DNA of 64,000 nt from Paenibacillus rubinfantis (GTDB taxonomy: Bacteria; Bacillota; Bacilli; Paenibacillales; Paenibacillaceae). The stretch is taken from NCBI RefSeq assembly GCF_001486505.1, contig NZ_LN909063.1, positions 372,001-436,000 of the forward strand, given 5' to 3'. The number at the start of each line of letters is the position of its first letter. Positions within the stretch are counted from its first letter, which is position 1. A program made the position numbers and the translations under genes. This document shows, one piece after another, positions 8,135-16,802 of this stretch. The notes under the pieces were generated by a model. The model did not search any database, was not told the origin of the DNA, and saw only the letters and a program-made list of their open reading frames with translations.

Positions 8135-9616
8135 TTATTGAAGGTAAGGCGACCAGGCCTGATGCAGCCGGGCCACGCCTTCATCGATCTGCTCCGCCGC
8201 AATGCCGCCGAACCCCAACATAAACGACTTTTGCTCCGTTTCCGGCGGCGCGTTCCAGAAGAAAGCGGCGGAAGCGATCCGCACGCCAGCCTGCCTGGCC
8301 ATCTGCAGCAGCTGCGCCTCTGGCAGGCGGGATCGGAGGCTTAGGATCACATGCAGACCGGCGCTATCGCCCGTCACGGCAGCCCGCTCCCCGAAATGAA
8401 ACGCGAGGGAAGCGACGAGCTGACGATTTTTTTTGCGATAGAGATTCCTCATCCGCCGGATATGCCGCTCAAAATGCCCCTCCTGCATAAACCGCTGCAA
8501 CGTGCGCTGATGAATCCCCGACGCGGACGCTTCGAACAGGGTGTGCCGCCGCAAGGCATGGAAGCGGGCCACCAGATGCTCGGGCAACACGAGATAATGG
8601 ATGCAAATATCCGGTAAAAGTACTTGGGAGAAACCGCCGAGATAGATGACGCGGTCGTTTGGGACCAGGCCTTGCAGCGCCGGAACCGGTTTGCCTTGAT
8701 AGCGGAACTCGCCGCCGTAATCGTCTTCGATCAGGTAGCCGTCCACCGCCTGGGCCCATTCCAGCAGCTCCAGCCGGCGGGACAACGGCATGACGAGGCC
8801 GGTGGGAAATTGATGGGAAGGCGAGACGCTGGCGATACGCGCTCCGCTCGTCCGCAGCAAATCCGGGCGAAGTCCGTGCTTATCGAGGGGGATCGGATGG
8901 ACCGTGAAGTCCAGCGCGGCCAGCGCGGCAGGGACAATCCGGTATCCAGGTTCTTCAACGGCAACGGAATGAATCTCACCCTTCAGCATTTGCCCCAGCA
9001 GCAGAAGCAATAAATGCTGCTCCGCGCCGATAACGATCCGGTCCGGGGACGCATGAACCCCGCGAAACCGGTTTAAATATCCGGCGATCTCCCGCCGCAA
9101 CCCCGGATCCCCCTGAGCGTCCCCGTAGAACAGCAGGTCGGCGGATTCCGGGCGGAAGAGCGGGTTGTGCAGTTTTTTCCATGTCGTAAAGGGGAAAAGG
9201 CTGAAATCGTTCTTGGACAGATGAAAATCGTAGAGAGGGACTTCGGTGCTCTCCGCATCGGGCGCCGGATGCGCCTTCTGCAAAGCGGGTTCCGGCAGAA
9301 GCTCGCGTCCTGGTTTTTTGCCGCTCAACTCGAGCGCCTGATAGGGCTCCGGCAGCTTAACGACGAAATAGCCCCGTTTCGGTCGGCTTTCGATAAAACC
9401 TTCAGCGATCAGCTGCTGGTAGGCCAGCTCGACGGGCGTTGTGCTGATTCCCAGAAACTCCGCCAGCTTGCGGATCGAAGGCAATCGCTGCTCCTCCTGG
9501 AACGAGCCGGCAATGATCTCTTGCTTAAACGACTCGTAGATTTCAACATATCGGTAGGTACGCCCGGTTTGTGGTGCTCGCTCGTCATTATGGGGCGGCA
9601 AAATATACATCGGCAT
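8135..9616 (-). CDS. MocR/PdxR-family transcriptional regulator
   Basis: A 493-residue regulator combining an N-terminal GntR-type winged helix (about residues 20-95; LPSIRKLAEFLGISTTPVELAY is the helix-turn-helix region) with a fold-type I aminotransferase domain. The PLP-binding half includes YGDAQGDPGLRREIAGYL, SVSPSHQFPTG and IEDDYGGEFR. Members bind pyridoxal phosphate or amino-acid derived ligands and often control a divergent gene; a GNAT acetyltransferase gene lies divergently 158 nt away and is the natural candidate target. In the equivalent place of the catalytic Lys region the sequence reads IYLGGFSQVLLP, so the Lys that normally forms the PLP Schiff base seems to be replaced by Gln, suggesting altered ligand chemistry. 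Confidence 0.88.
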   Translation of the reverse strand: MPMYILPPHNDERAPQTGRTYRYVEIYESFKQEIIAGSFQEEQRLPSIRKLAEFLGISTTPVELAYQQLIAEGFIESRPKRGYFVVKLPEPYQALELSGKKPGRELLPEPALQKAHPAPDAESTEVPLYDFHLSKNDFSLFPFTTWKKLHNPLFRPESADLLFYGDAQGDPGLRREIAGYLNRFRGVHASPDRIVIGAEQHLLLLLLGQMLKGEIHSVAVEEPGYRIVPAALAALDFTVHPIPLDKHGLRPDLLRTSGARIASVSPSHQFPTGLVMPLSRRLELLEWAQAVDGYLIEDDYGGEFRYQGKPVPALQGLVPNDRVIYLGGFSQVLLPDICIHYLVLPEHLVARFHALRRHTLFEASASGIHQRTLQRFMQEGHFERHIRRMRNLYRKKNRQLVASLAFHFGERAAVTGDSAGLHVILSLRSRLPEAQLLQMARQAGVRIASAAFFWNAPPETEQKSFMLGFGGIAAEQIDEGVARLHQAWSPYLQ

Positions 9617-9774
9617 ATCCCCTCTTTTTTGCTTGTACTGTCCTTTATTTTTCGATTAAATTGTACATTTTTAAGTATACAGCATTGTGTTAAGATGCGA
9701 AAAGAGCACCAAATAGGGCTAAATTTCCACAGCAAAAGACAGAACAGCAAGAGATGAAAAAGGGGAAGATAACG

Positions 9775-10329
9775 ATGAGTTACGCAGGTTTTTTAATGGG
9801 AGACAACGTGTATTTACGCCCGATGAACGTGGAGGATGTCGATTGGTATTTTCCTAGCTTGCATGAGCCGGAAATGAGAAGATGGACGGGCACGAAACGC
9901 CACTTCACCAAGGAATTTATCGCGGCCTACCTGGAGCGGAAAGGGCAGGACGACTCCAGCGTATTGCTGGCCATCGTGCGGCGGGATGATGATCGGCCAA
10001 TTGGCGACATTGCGCTGCAGGACATCGATCCGACCAATCGCTGCTGCAATATTCGAATCGCGTTGAACCAGACGGCGGATACCGGAAAGGGTTACGGCAG
10101 TGAGGCAATGAAGCTGATGTTGGATTACGGATTTGGCGTGCTGGGACTGCACCGGATCGAACTAAATGTATTCGACTATAATGAGCGGGCGATGCACGTT
10201 TACGAGAAGCTGGGGTTCAAGCGGGAGGGCGTGCAGCGGCAAGCGTTGTTCTACGATCACAAGTATCATGATTCGATTCTGATGAGCATGCTGGAGGATG
10301 AATTCCGGGCATTACACGTTCGAGGTTAA
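9775..10329 (+). CDS. GNAT acetyltransferase (RimJ/RimL-like)
   Basis: A 184-residue acetyltransferase. The acetyl-CoA binding loop appears as QTADTGKGYGSEAMKLML (about residues 98-115), preceded by the beta strands around IGDIALQDID and followed by RIELNVFDYNERAMHVYEKLGFKREG, the classic motif B of the RimJ/RimL group. Substrate unknown; members acetylate N-termini, amino acids or antibiotics. ATG 9775 with AAGGGGAAG upstream is chosen over ATG 9754, which lacks a binding site. It is divergent from the MocR regulator, which may control it. Confidence 0.88.
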   Translation: MSYAGFLMGDNVYLRPMNVEDVDWYFPSLHEPEMRRWTGTKRHFTKEFIAAYLERKGQDDSSVLLAIVRRDDDRPIGDIALQDIDPTNRCCNIRIALNQTADTGKGYGSEAMKLMLDYGFGVLGLHRIELNVFDYNERAMHVYEKLGFKREGVQRQALFYDHKYHDSILMSMLEDEFRALHVRG

Positions 10330-10422
10330 GTTAATCGAGTTGAGCTACAGCTGCTTCCCATGGCGATCCCCGTCGTGTCGTGATATACTAGTGGAACAAA
10401 TGTTCTCTAGGAGTATCGGCGG

Positions 10423-12762
10423 GTGACAAAGAGGAATATGGCAAACGAGTCTACGGTTACGATCGCGGTGCGGCCTTTGGTGGAGTATGTGTTCCGCAGC
10501 GGCAGCTTGGAAGGCGGCTTTCGCGCGGCGGTTTCGCTGACGGAAGGCACGAAGGCCCATCAGCAGGTACAGAAGCAGTACGGTGAAGGCGATCAAAAAG
10601 AAGTGTATTTGAAGGCGGAGATTCCCTGCGGGGATCTCCTCTTTGTCGTGGATGGGCGTGCCGATGGGCTGTTGGCCGGCGAGGACGGGAGCCTGACCGT
10701 GGACGAGATTAAATCCACGGCTGGCGATCTGGCAGCGATCCGCGAGGACACCTACCCTGTCCATTGGGCTCAGGCGAAATGTTATGCCTATATGTACGCC
10801 AAAGCCAACGGGCTTAGCGAGATGGGAATTCAACTGACTTACGTGCAGCTGGATACGGGAGAGCGGAAGCAGTTTCGGACACGCGCCGGGATGGACGAGC
10901 TGGAGACCTTTATGGATGATGTCGTTCAGCAATACGCCCCGCATGCCCGACTGCTTCGCAACCAACGGCGTGAGCGGAATCGGAGCATCGCGGCGCTGGC
11001 TTTTCCGTTTCCCGGGTACCGGACCGGACAACGAAAACTGGCGGGCGCGGTGTATAAGACAATCGAAGAGGCCGTGGGCTTGTTTGCTCAAGCGCCGACC
11101 GGGATCGGCAAGACGATCTCCACCACGTATCCGGCGCTCAAGGCGATGGGGGAAGGCAAGCTGAATCAGCTGTATTACCTTACGGCCAAGACGATTACCC
11201 GGACTGCGGCGGAGAACGCCTTTGCGCTGATGGAAGCCCAAGGACTGCAAGCCCGAGTTGTGACGCTGACCGCCAAGGAGAAAATCTGCTTCCGCGAGGA
11301 AGTCCGCTGTACCAAGGAAGACTGCATGTATGCCGACGGTTACTATGATCGGATCAACGGGGCCGTCTTGGATATCTTGACCAACGAGACGCAGCTCGCC
11401 CGCCCGGTCATTGAGGCATACGCCCGAAAGCATCGGGTGTGCCCGTTCGAATTCTCGCTGGACCTTTCCTATGCCGCCGATGTCACGATCTGCGATTATA
11501 ATTACGTGTTTGATCCCAAAGTGTCTCTGCAACGCATGTTCGCCGAGCAGAAGAAAGAAACCGCGCTGCTGATCGACGAAGCGCATAATCTGGTTGACCG
11601 CGCGCGTGAGATGTATTCCGCTGAGCTGCGGAAGTCCAGTTTCCTGGCGCTGCAACGGGCCTATAAACAGAAAAGCCCTTCCGTCTCAAAGGCGGCGAAG
11701 GTGGTGAACGCCGAGTTTATCGAGCTGCGGAAGCAGGCGGATGAGTCGTTTCGGGTGGATCGAGCCGCGCCGGAGTCGCTGCTGCAGCGGGTGGAAGCCT
11801 TTGCCGAGGCTGCTGAACGGGAGCTGGCGATCGATCCGTCCGCCGCCGGACAAGCGGGGGCTCCGGGCAGTCCAGAGGCAGAGGGACGGGAGCTGCTGCT
11901 CCAGACATATTTCGATGCCCTGCATTTCGGCCGGATCGGCAAGCTGTACGACGAACGGTTTGTCACCTACGCTGAGGTCACTAGAGAGGAAGTACGGATC
12001 AAGCTGTTTTGCCTGGATCCCTCCCATTTGCTGCAGGAAATGAGTAAGGGGTTTCGTTCCCGCATTTATTTCTCGGCAACGTTGTCGCCGATGGGATATT
12101 ACCGCGATATGCTGGGCGCGGGGCCGGACGATTATACGGTATCCTTGCCTTCCCCCTTCTCCCGGGATCAGTTGGAGGTCATCGTGGTGCCGCTGTCGAC
12201 CAGGTATCAGGACCGGGAGCAGACGCGGGGCCCGCTCGTACGTGCCTTGCAGGAAGTGACCCGCGGCCGGCCGGGGAATTATCTGTTTTTCTTTCCTTCG
12301 TACGCTTATATGAACCTGATTTACGAGGACTTTGCCGCTGCTGCGGACAAAGGAACGGAGCTGCTGCTTCAGCAATCGGGGATGACCGAGGAGGATCGGG
12401 AACAGTTCCTGGCCGCTTTTGTTCCGAACCCTGAACCGGGGCGGACCTTCATCGCTTTTGCCGTGATGGGCGGCTTGTTCTCGGAGGGGATCGATCTGGT
12501 TGGCGATCGGTTGACGGGCGTAGCCATCGTTGGTGTTGGCTTGCCGCAAATCGGACCGGAGCGCAATTTGATCCGCGACTACTTCCAGACATCTGGGCGG
12601 AGCGGCTTCGATTATGCCTACGTGTTCCCCGGCATGAACAAGGTGCTGCAGGCCGGCGGGCGCCTGATCCGCTCGGAGACCGACCACGGCCGTTTGGCTT
12701 TGATCGACGACCGCTACCTTCAACCGCATTATGCACGGCTGTTGCCGGAGGAGTGGCGGTAG
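10423..12762 (+). CDS. DinG/XPD-type ATP-dependent DNA helicase with N-terminal PD-(D/E)XK-like region
   Basis: A 779-residue superfamily 2 helicase. Residues 1 to about 190 look like a Cas4/RecB-type nuclease fold: VDGRAD supplies an Asp and VDEIKST the E-x-K. Walker A is APTGIGKT (near 224-231) and the DEAH box LIDEAHN lies near 383-389. Four cysteines between them (in KICF, RCT, DCM and VCP) match the iron-sulfur cluster of XPD/DinG helicases. C-terminal helicase motifs include FSATLSP, GLFSEGIDL and a QAGGRLIRS ending. Likely a DNA repair helicase. GTG 10423 with AGGAG nine bases upstream is preferred to ATG 10438, whose AGAGGA is too close. Confidence 0.9.
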   Translation: MTKRNMANESTVTIAVRPLVEYVFRSGSLEGGFRAAVSLTEGTKAHQQVQKQYGEGDQKEVYLKAEIPCGDLLFVVDGRADGLLAGEDGSLTVDEIKSTAGDLAAIREDTYPVHWAQAKCYAYMYAKANGLSEMGIQLTYVQLDTGERKQFRTRAGMDELETFMDDVVQQYAPHARLLRNQRRERNRSIAALAFPFPGYRTGQRKLAGAVYKTIEEAVGLFAQAPTGIGKTISTTYPALKAMGEGKLNQLYYLTAKTITRTAAENAFALMEAQGLQARVVTLTAKEKICFREEVRCTKEDCMYADGYYDRINGAVLDILTNETQLARPVIEAYARKHRVCPFEFSLDLSYAADVTICDYNYVFDPKVSLQRMFAEQKKETALLIDEAHNLVDRAREMYSAELRKSSFLALQRAYKQKSPSVSKAAKVVNAEFIELRKQADESFRVDRAAPESLLQRVEAFAEAAERELAIDPSAAGQAGAPGSPEAEGRELLLQTYFDALHFGRIGKLYDERFVTYAEVTREEVRIKLFCLDPSHLLQEMSKGFRSRIYFSATLSPMGYYRDMLGAGPDDYTVSLPSPFSRDQLEVIVVPLSTRYQDREQTRGPLVRALQEVTRGRPGNYLFFFPSYAYMNLIYEDFAAAADKGTELLLQQSGMTEEDREQFLAAFVPNPEPGRTFIAFAVMGGLFSEGIDLVGDRLTGVAIVGVGLPQIGPERNLIRDYFQTSGRSGFDYAYVFPGMNKVLQAGGRLIRSETDHGRLALIDDRYLQPHYARLLPEEWR

Positions 12763-12847
12763 AACCCCTTCTTCGAATATTCCCTTCGATTGTGACATAT
12801 TTTGAACATGTAAGGATAACTTGTTCCTATTGGAGGGGGCGACGGGT

Positions 12848-13237
12848 TTGGGGATCACGTATATTAAGGTATCGGTTGTTTATTTTGTTTTCGGTGTTTT
12901 GCTTGGCATGTACATGTCCATGCAACATGACTACACCTTAGCGGGCGTGCACGCCCATGTGAATCTGCTCGGATGGGCGTCCTTCGCGCTGGCCGGCGTC
13001 ATTTATGTGTTGTTTCCGGGGGCCGGGGAGAGCCTGCTGAGCAAAATCCAGTTCTGGACGTACTCCATCGGTCTTCCGCTCATGATGATCAGTTTATCGC
13101 TGGTGTTGAACGGCTCCGAGCAACTGGAGCCCTTGGTGGCAGTCGGCGGTACGCTTGTCGTGATCAGTGTGATCGTATTTGCGGTTAATGTGCTGACGAA
13201 TGTGCGGACCAGTGCGTCAGCTCGCGGCAGAAAGTAG
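12848..13237 (+). CDS. Small membrane protein related to heme-copper oxidase subunit I
   Basis: A 129-residue protein with about four hydrophobic helices. The segment GVHAHVNLLGWASFALAGVIY resembles helices of cytochrome cbb3/nitric oxide reductase catalytic subunits (subunit I). At this length it cannot be a full oxidase; similar stand-alone short proteins are known in Bacillales genomes annotated as cytochrome c oxidase-like. Histidines in HAH and the earlier MQHDY could ligate heme or metal, but this is unproven. The start chosen is TTG 12848 with GGAGGGGG eight bases upstream. An independent short gene, followed by a terminator. Confidence 0.65.
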   Translation: MGITYIKVSVVYFVFGVLLGMYMSMQHDYTLAGVHAHVNLLGWASFALAGVIYVLFPGAGESLLSKIQFWTYSIGLPLMMISLSLVLNGSEQLEPLVAVGGTLVVISVIVFAVNVLTNVRTSASARGRK

Positions 13238-13263
13238 CTATAAATCGAGGTGTAATTTGATAG

Positions 13264-13299
13264 GGCTATCCGGGGGAGTGATCCGGGTGGCTTTTTTTT
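13264..13299 (+). terminator. Rho-independent terminator
   Basis: Stem GCTATCCGG (13265-13273) with CCGGGTGGC (13283-13291) including three G-U pairs, followed by eight T residues. It closes the small oxidase-like gene. Confidence 0.8.
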
Positions 13300-13310
13300 G
13301 CAGAGACAGG

Positions 13311-13351
13311 TTGACACCTATCTCGATATCATATATCTTAATATTAAGATA
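13311..13351 (+). promoter_or_regulatory. mhqR promoter with overlapping MhqR-type operator
   Basis: TTGACA (13311-13316) is followed 17 nt later by a -10 TATCTT (13334-13339). The -10 is itself the first arm of a perfect 18-bp palindrome TATCTTAATATTAAGATA (13334-13351). The known MhqR box of Bacillus subtilis has the TATCT-n8-AGATA form, so autorepression by the MarR protein encoded downstream is likely. A second half site TATCTCGATATC precedes it at 13319-13330. Confidence 0.8.
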
Positions 13352-13430
13352 ACTCATATTAAGAATAAACCATGACGTTTGAGGTTACGCTATGCTATCA
13401 TTTTCGGAGAAGACAGGGAGGTGAGCTCCA

Positions 13431-13877
13431 ATGGCGGATCAAACGAAAAACGACGCGCTGCATCTGTTTGTCGTCTTGTCCCGGGCCAGCGAGTGGGTGC
13501 ACGCGCATAGCGACAGGGGAATTCGGCAATACGGCTTAACCCGAACCGAATTTGGCGTACTGGATCTGCTGTATCACAAAGGCAGACAACCGATTCAGCA
13601 AATCGGCAGCAAGGTGTTGATGAGCAGCGGCAACATCACGTATATCGTGGATAAGCTGGAGAAGAAAGGGTACGTGACTCGTCAGGACTGTCGGGAAGAC
13701 CGGCGGTTGGTCTACGCGGAAATCACCGAGCAAGGACGCCGATTCATCGAAGAGGTGTTCCCGCAGCATACCCGCATCATCGAGGAAGCGGTCAGCGGTC
13801 TTTCTCCGGAGGAGAAGGAGATTGCGGCCATGCTGTTGAAGAAGCTTGGAAAATCGGCGCAGGAAGGGTTTAAGTAG
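13431..13877 (+). CDS. mhqR: MarR-family regulator, MhqR-like
   Basis: A 148-residue MarR/DUF24-era winged-helix regulator: TRTEFGVLDLLYHKG begins the domain, QQIGSKVLMSSGNITYIVDKLEKKGYV is the recognition helix region (read in two parts), and REDRRLVYAEITEQGRRF is the wing. MhqR represses genes for quinone and aromatic electrophile detoxification. The following genes are exactly those types (DoxX, nitroreductase, dioxygenase, esterase), and TATCT-n8-AGATA palindromes precede both this gene and the DoxX gene. Start ATG 13431 follows GGGAGGTGAG. Identification as MhqR rests on context rather than specific residues. Confidence 0.8.
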   Translation: MADQTKNDALHLFVVLSRASEWVHAHSDRGIRQYGLTRTEFGVLDLLYHKGRQPIQQIGSKVLMSSGNITYIVDKLEKKGYVTRQDCREDRRLVYAEITEQGRRFIEEVFPQHTRIIEEAVSGLSPEEKEIAAMLLKKLGKSAQEGFK

Positions 13878-13982
13878 CGGCAGGCAACCCCAAGAGTGCG
13901 AAGCATCACACGCCAATAGAATGACTTAACGAATTCGATATGCGGTGAGGAAGGGCGTCAGAAGGCGTCTTTTCAGCCCTGA

Positions 13983-14000
13983 TATCTTAATATAGAGATT
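13983..14000 (+). promoter_or_regulatory. Second MhqR-type operator, upstream of the DoxX gene
   Basis: TATCTTAATATAGAGATT matches the TATCT-n8-AGATA pattern at all but the last base and shares TATCTTAATAT with the perfect palindrome before mhqR. It lies 82 nt before the DoxX start codon. No convincing -35/-10 pair was identified around it. Confidence 0.65.
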
Positions 14001-14081
14001 CATGAAATTAAGAAGTCATAAGGAGTCTTTCATCGAAGTGCAAGTACACGTTCAAAATCAACCCTAAAGGAGTTAATAAAA

Positions 14082-14480
14082 ATGACGATGGCCTTGGCCT
14101 TATTAATCATACGTTTGGTGCTGGGATTCACGATGATGGCGCATGGCGCGCAAAAGCTGTTTGGCTGGTTTGGCGGCTACGGCCCCAAAGGAACCGGCGG
14201 TTGGATGGAATCGCTGGGCATCAAGCCCGGGGTGTTGATGGCGGTGTTGGCCGGTCTCGCTGAATTTGGCGGCGGCTTGCTGGTGGCGGCAGGTTTGTTT
14301 ACACCAATTGGCGCGGCGCTGCTGATTCTAACCATGATTGTAGCGATCGCTTCCGTTCATGCCAAGAACGGGTACTGGTCGACGGCAGGCGGATATGAAT
14401 ACAATCTGCTGTTGATCGCCGTTTCGGTGGGTTTGATGTTGTCCGGTGCGGGAGCTTATTCTCTGGATGCCCTGCTCTGA
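14082..14480 (+). CDS. mhqP: DoxX family membrane protein (MhqP-like)
   Basis: A 132-residue four-helix membrane protein of the DoxX family. The N-terminal LIIRLVLGFTMMAHGAQKLFGWFGG stretch is characteristic (first helix with the HGAQKLFGWFGG loop). In Bacillus, MhqP-like DoxX proteins are induced by quinones; their reaction is unresolved and may involve membrane redox reactions. ATG 14082 follows AAAGGAG. It is the first gene of a four-gene run (14082-16782) and is preceded by an MhqR-type operator. Confidence 0.85.
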   Translation: MTMALALLIIRLVLGFTMMAHGAQKLFGWFGGYGPKGTGGWMESLGIKPGVLMAVLAGLAEFGGGLLVAAGLFTPIGAALLILTMIVAIASVHAKNGYWSTAGGYEYNLLLIAVSVGLMLSGAGAYSLDALL

Positions 14481-14533
14481 GATCCATTTGATCACGAACT
14501 TAACTATTTTTCTAATCTGGAAGGAGTCCAGCC

Positions 14534-15172
14534 ATGCATTCGAATGAACATGATTTTACCACGATCGTTAAATCCCGCCGTTCGGCGAATAAATTTGTCC
14601 CCGGTGTGGAAATCCAAGACAAGGAACTGGAAGAAATCTTCAATCTTACGAAATTCGCGCCGTCAGCGTTTAATTTGCAGCATACCCACTATGTCGTGGT
14701 GAAGGATCCCGAGTTGAAGGAGCAAGTGTATGAGGCTGCGGCCAAGCAATACAAAGTCCGGACCGCTTCGGCGGTAATCCTGGTACTGGGAAAACGGGAT
14801 GCCCACAAGGATGCCGAGGCAATGAATGAGGGGCTGTTGAATTTGGGTGTGCTCAGCAAGCAGGAGTACGACCAGCTCGTGTCCGACACGATCGGCTTCT
14901 ATGAGAGCCGGGGGAAGGCCTTTATGCGGGAGGAAGCGATTCGCAGCGCCAGCCTGTCGGCTATGCAAATGATGCTGATTGCCAAGGACCGCGGCTGGGA
15001 TACGTGCCCGATGATTGGGTTTGATCCGGAAGCGATGCGCCGGCTGCTGAACGTCCCGGACAATTATGATCCAGTGATGCTGATCGCAATCGGCAAGGAG
15101 GACACCTCGAGCTTCCGTCCGCGCGGCTACCGCAAACCTGTTGGCGAATTCGTCAGCTACAACCGTTTCTGA
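14534..15172 (+). CDS. mhqN: Nitroreductase family protein (MhqN-like)
   Basis: A 212-residue FMN-dependent NAD(P)H nitroreductase. The FMN phosphate-binding RRSANKF (residues 17-23, normally RRSxRxF) and KFAPSAFNLQHTHYVVV are typical, as is the C-terminal IAIGKE...RPRGYRKP end. Such enzymes reduce quinones or nitroaromatics by two electrons. ATG 14534 has AAGGAG upstream. It lies 53 nt after the DoxX gene and 30 nt before the dioxygenase gene, matching the mhqNOP arrangement of quinone-stress loci. Confidence 0.87.
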   Translation: MHSNEHDFTTIVKSRRSANKFVPGVEIQDKELEEIFNLTKFAPSAFNLQHTHYVVVKDPELKEQVYEAAAKQYKVRTASAVILVLGKRDAHKDAEAMNEGLLNLGVLSKQEYDQLVSDTIGFYESRGKAFMREEAIRSASLSAMQMMLIAKDRGWDTCPMIGFDPEAMRRLLNVPDNYDPVMLIAIGKEDTSSFRPRGYRKPVGEFVSYNRF

Positions 15173-15202
15173 GCCTATCTGCAAAATAAGGAGGAGTTAC
15201 TC

Positions 15203-16156
15203 ATGGTACATCCAACATCAGGGATTCATCATATCACCGCTTTTGCGACCGATCCGCAGGCGAACGTCGACTTTTACGCAGGGGTGCTGGGACTTAGATT
15301 GGTCAAAAAAACGATCAACTTTGACGCGCCGGAAGTATACCATCTGTACTTCGGCGATGAGGACGGGAATCCGGGAACCATCCTGACCTTCTTCCCAACC
15401 CCCGGGGCCCGGCGCGGCAAGGTCGGAGCTGGTCAGGTGGGCATCACCACCTTCGCCATTCCGGTCGGCGCTATGGCTTTCTGGCAGGAGCGGCTGCACC
15501 AATTTGGTATCTCCACGACGGAGACTCGCCGCTTCGGTGAAACCTATCTGCATTTCCGCGACAAGGATGGACTGCAGCTCGAGCTGGTGGAACGTGCCAC
15601 CGGTCCGCAGAGCACTTGGTCGTTTGGCGGCGTCCCGGCTGACAAGGCGATTAAAGGTTTTGGCGGCGCAGTGCTCTACAGCGCAGCACCGGAGAAAACC
15701 GCTGCGCTGCTCGAAACCGTGCTGGGCTTGCAAAAGCTCGGCACGGAAGGCGACTATGCCCGCTTTAAAGCCGAAGGCGACCTTGGCGATGTCGTTGACG
15801 TCAACGTCAAACCGATGGAATACGGCGCGGGCGGGGCGGGGACGGTGCATCATATCGCCTGGAGAGCCCGGGACTTCGCGGAACATGAGGAATGGCGAAG
15901 CCGGGTTGCCGAACACGGTTATCGTCCGACACAGATCGTCGACCGGCAGTATTTTCACGCCCTCTATTTCCGGGAGGAAGGCGGTATTCTGTTTGAGATT
16001 GCCACGAACCCGCCGGGATTTGCCAATGACGAGTCGCCGGAGCATTTGGGCGAGAAGCTGATGCTTCCGGCATGGTATGAACCGCATCGCGAAGCGATCG
16101 AACACCATCTCACCCCGTTTGAAGTCCGGGTGTTGAAGGAGGATCTGCAGGGATGA
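15203..16156 (+). CDS. mhqO: VOC-family ring-cleaving dioxygenase (MhqO-like)
   Basis: A 317-residue protein with two vicinal-oxygen-chelate modules. The metal ligands are visible as the His pair in GIHHITAFA (N-terminal), VHHIAWRARD near residue 216 and the Glu in GILFEIATNPPGF near 265. MhqO-type enzymes open quinone or hydroquinone rings. ATG 15203 follows AAGGAGGAG. The 3 prime end overlaps the next gene by four bases (ATGA), indicating translational coupling with the esterase. Confidence 0.88.
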   Translation: MVHPTSGIHHITAFATDPQANVDFYAGVLGLRLVKKTINFDAPEVYHLYFGDEDGNPGTILTFFPTPGARRGKVGAGQVGITTFAIPVGAMAFWQERLHQFGISTTETRRFGETYLHFRDKDGLQLELVERATGPQSTWSFGGVPADKAIKGFGGAVLYSAAPEKTAALLETVLGLQKLGTEGDYARFKAEGDLGDVVDVNVKPMEYGAGGAGTVHHIAWRARDFAEHEEWRSRVAEHGYRPTQIVDRQYFHALYFREEGGILFEIATNPPGFANDESPEHLGEKLMLPAWYEPHREAIEHHLTPFEVRVLKEDLQG

Positions 16157-16782
16157 AGCATATCTTCAAGCCGACTCCGGCAAGGGCCAGCGGCGAAGCG
16201 GCGGCACCTACGCTGCTTCTGCTCCACGGCACCGGCGGGACGGAGCGCGATCTGCTGCCGTTGGCGGAGAGAATCTCCCCAACATCGGCGGTGCTAAGCG
16301 TTCGAGGCAATGTGCTGGAGAACGGGATGCCCCGGTTCTTCCGGCGGTTAGCGATGGGCGTGTTCGATGAAGCGGATTTGGTGCTGCGCACGAAGGAGTT
16401 GCACGATTTTCTGGACGAGGCATCCTCGCAATACGGCTTCGACCGGAGGCAGGTCGTTGCCGTGGGTTACTCGAATGGAGCGAACATCGCGGCGAGCCTG
16501 TTGTTCCACCATGCGGGCGCATTAAGCGGGGCTATTCTACACCACCCGATGGTGCCGCGGCGCGGGGTACCGCTGCCGGAGATGACGGAGCTTCCCGTCT
16601 TCATAGGAGCGGGACGGAATGATGCGATGTGCAAGCCGGAGGAAACCGAGGAGCTGGAAGGTTTGTTTAGAGGAGCGGGTGCCCAAGTACACGTACATTG
16701 GGAGCCGTATGGCCATCAATTGACCGAAACCGAAGTTCTGGCCGCGTCGGAGTGGTTTCAGAACCACCTGCTGAAGGATTAA
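16153..16782 (+). CDS. mhqD: Alpha/beta hydrolase, phospholipase/carboxylesterase type (MhqD-like)
   Basis: A 209-residue serine hydrolase. The oxyanion loop LLLLHGTGGTERDLL starts near residue 18, the nucleophile is Ser in GYSNG near 98, Asp lies in GAGRNDAMC near 156 and the catalytic His in YGHQLT near 187. It belongs to the PF02230 phospholipase/carboxylesterase family, as MhqD does. It would hydrolyse esters or ring-fission products from the coupled dioxygenase. Last gene of the run, followed by a strong terminator. Confidence 0.88.
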   Translation: MKHIFKPTPARASGEAAAPTLLLLHGTGGTERDLLPLAERISPTSAVLSVRGNVLENGMPRFFRRLAMGVFDEADLVLRTKELHDFLDEASSQYGFDRRQVVAVGYSNGANIAASLLFHHAGALSGAILHHPMVPRRGVPLPEMTELPVFIGAGRNDAMCKPEETEELEGLFRGAGAQVHVHWEPYGHQLTETEVLAASEWFQNHLLKD

Positions 16783-16802
16783 TACCAGGCTAGAGAAAGT
16801 AA

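Noticed and set aside
10423..12762. Type IV CRISPR-associated DinG
   Set aside because: No csf genes or repeats in the neighbourhood; stand-alone relatives are common in Firmicutes.
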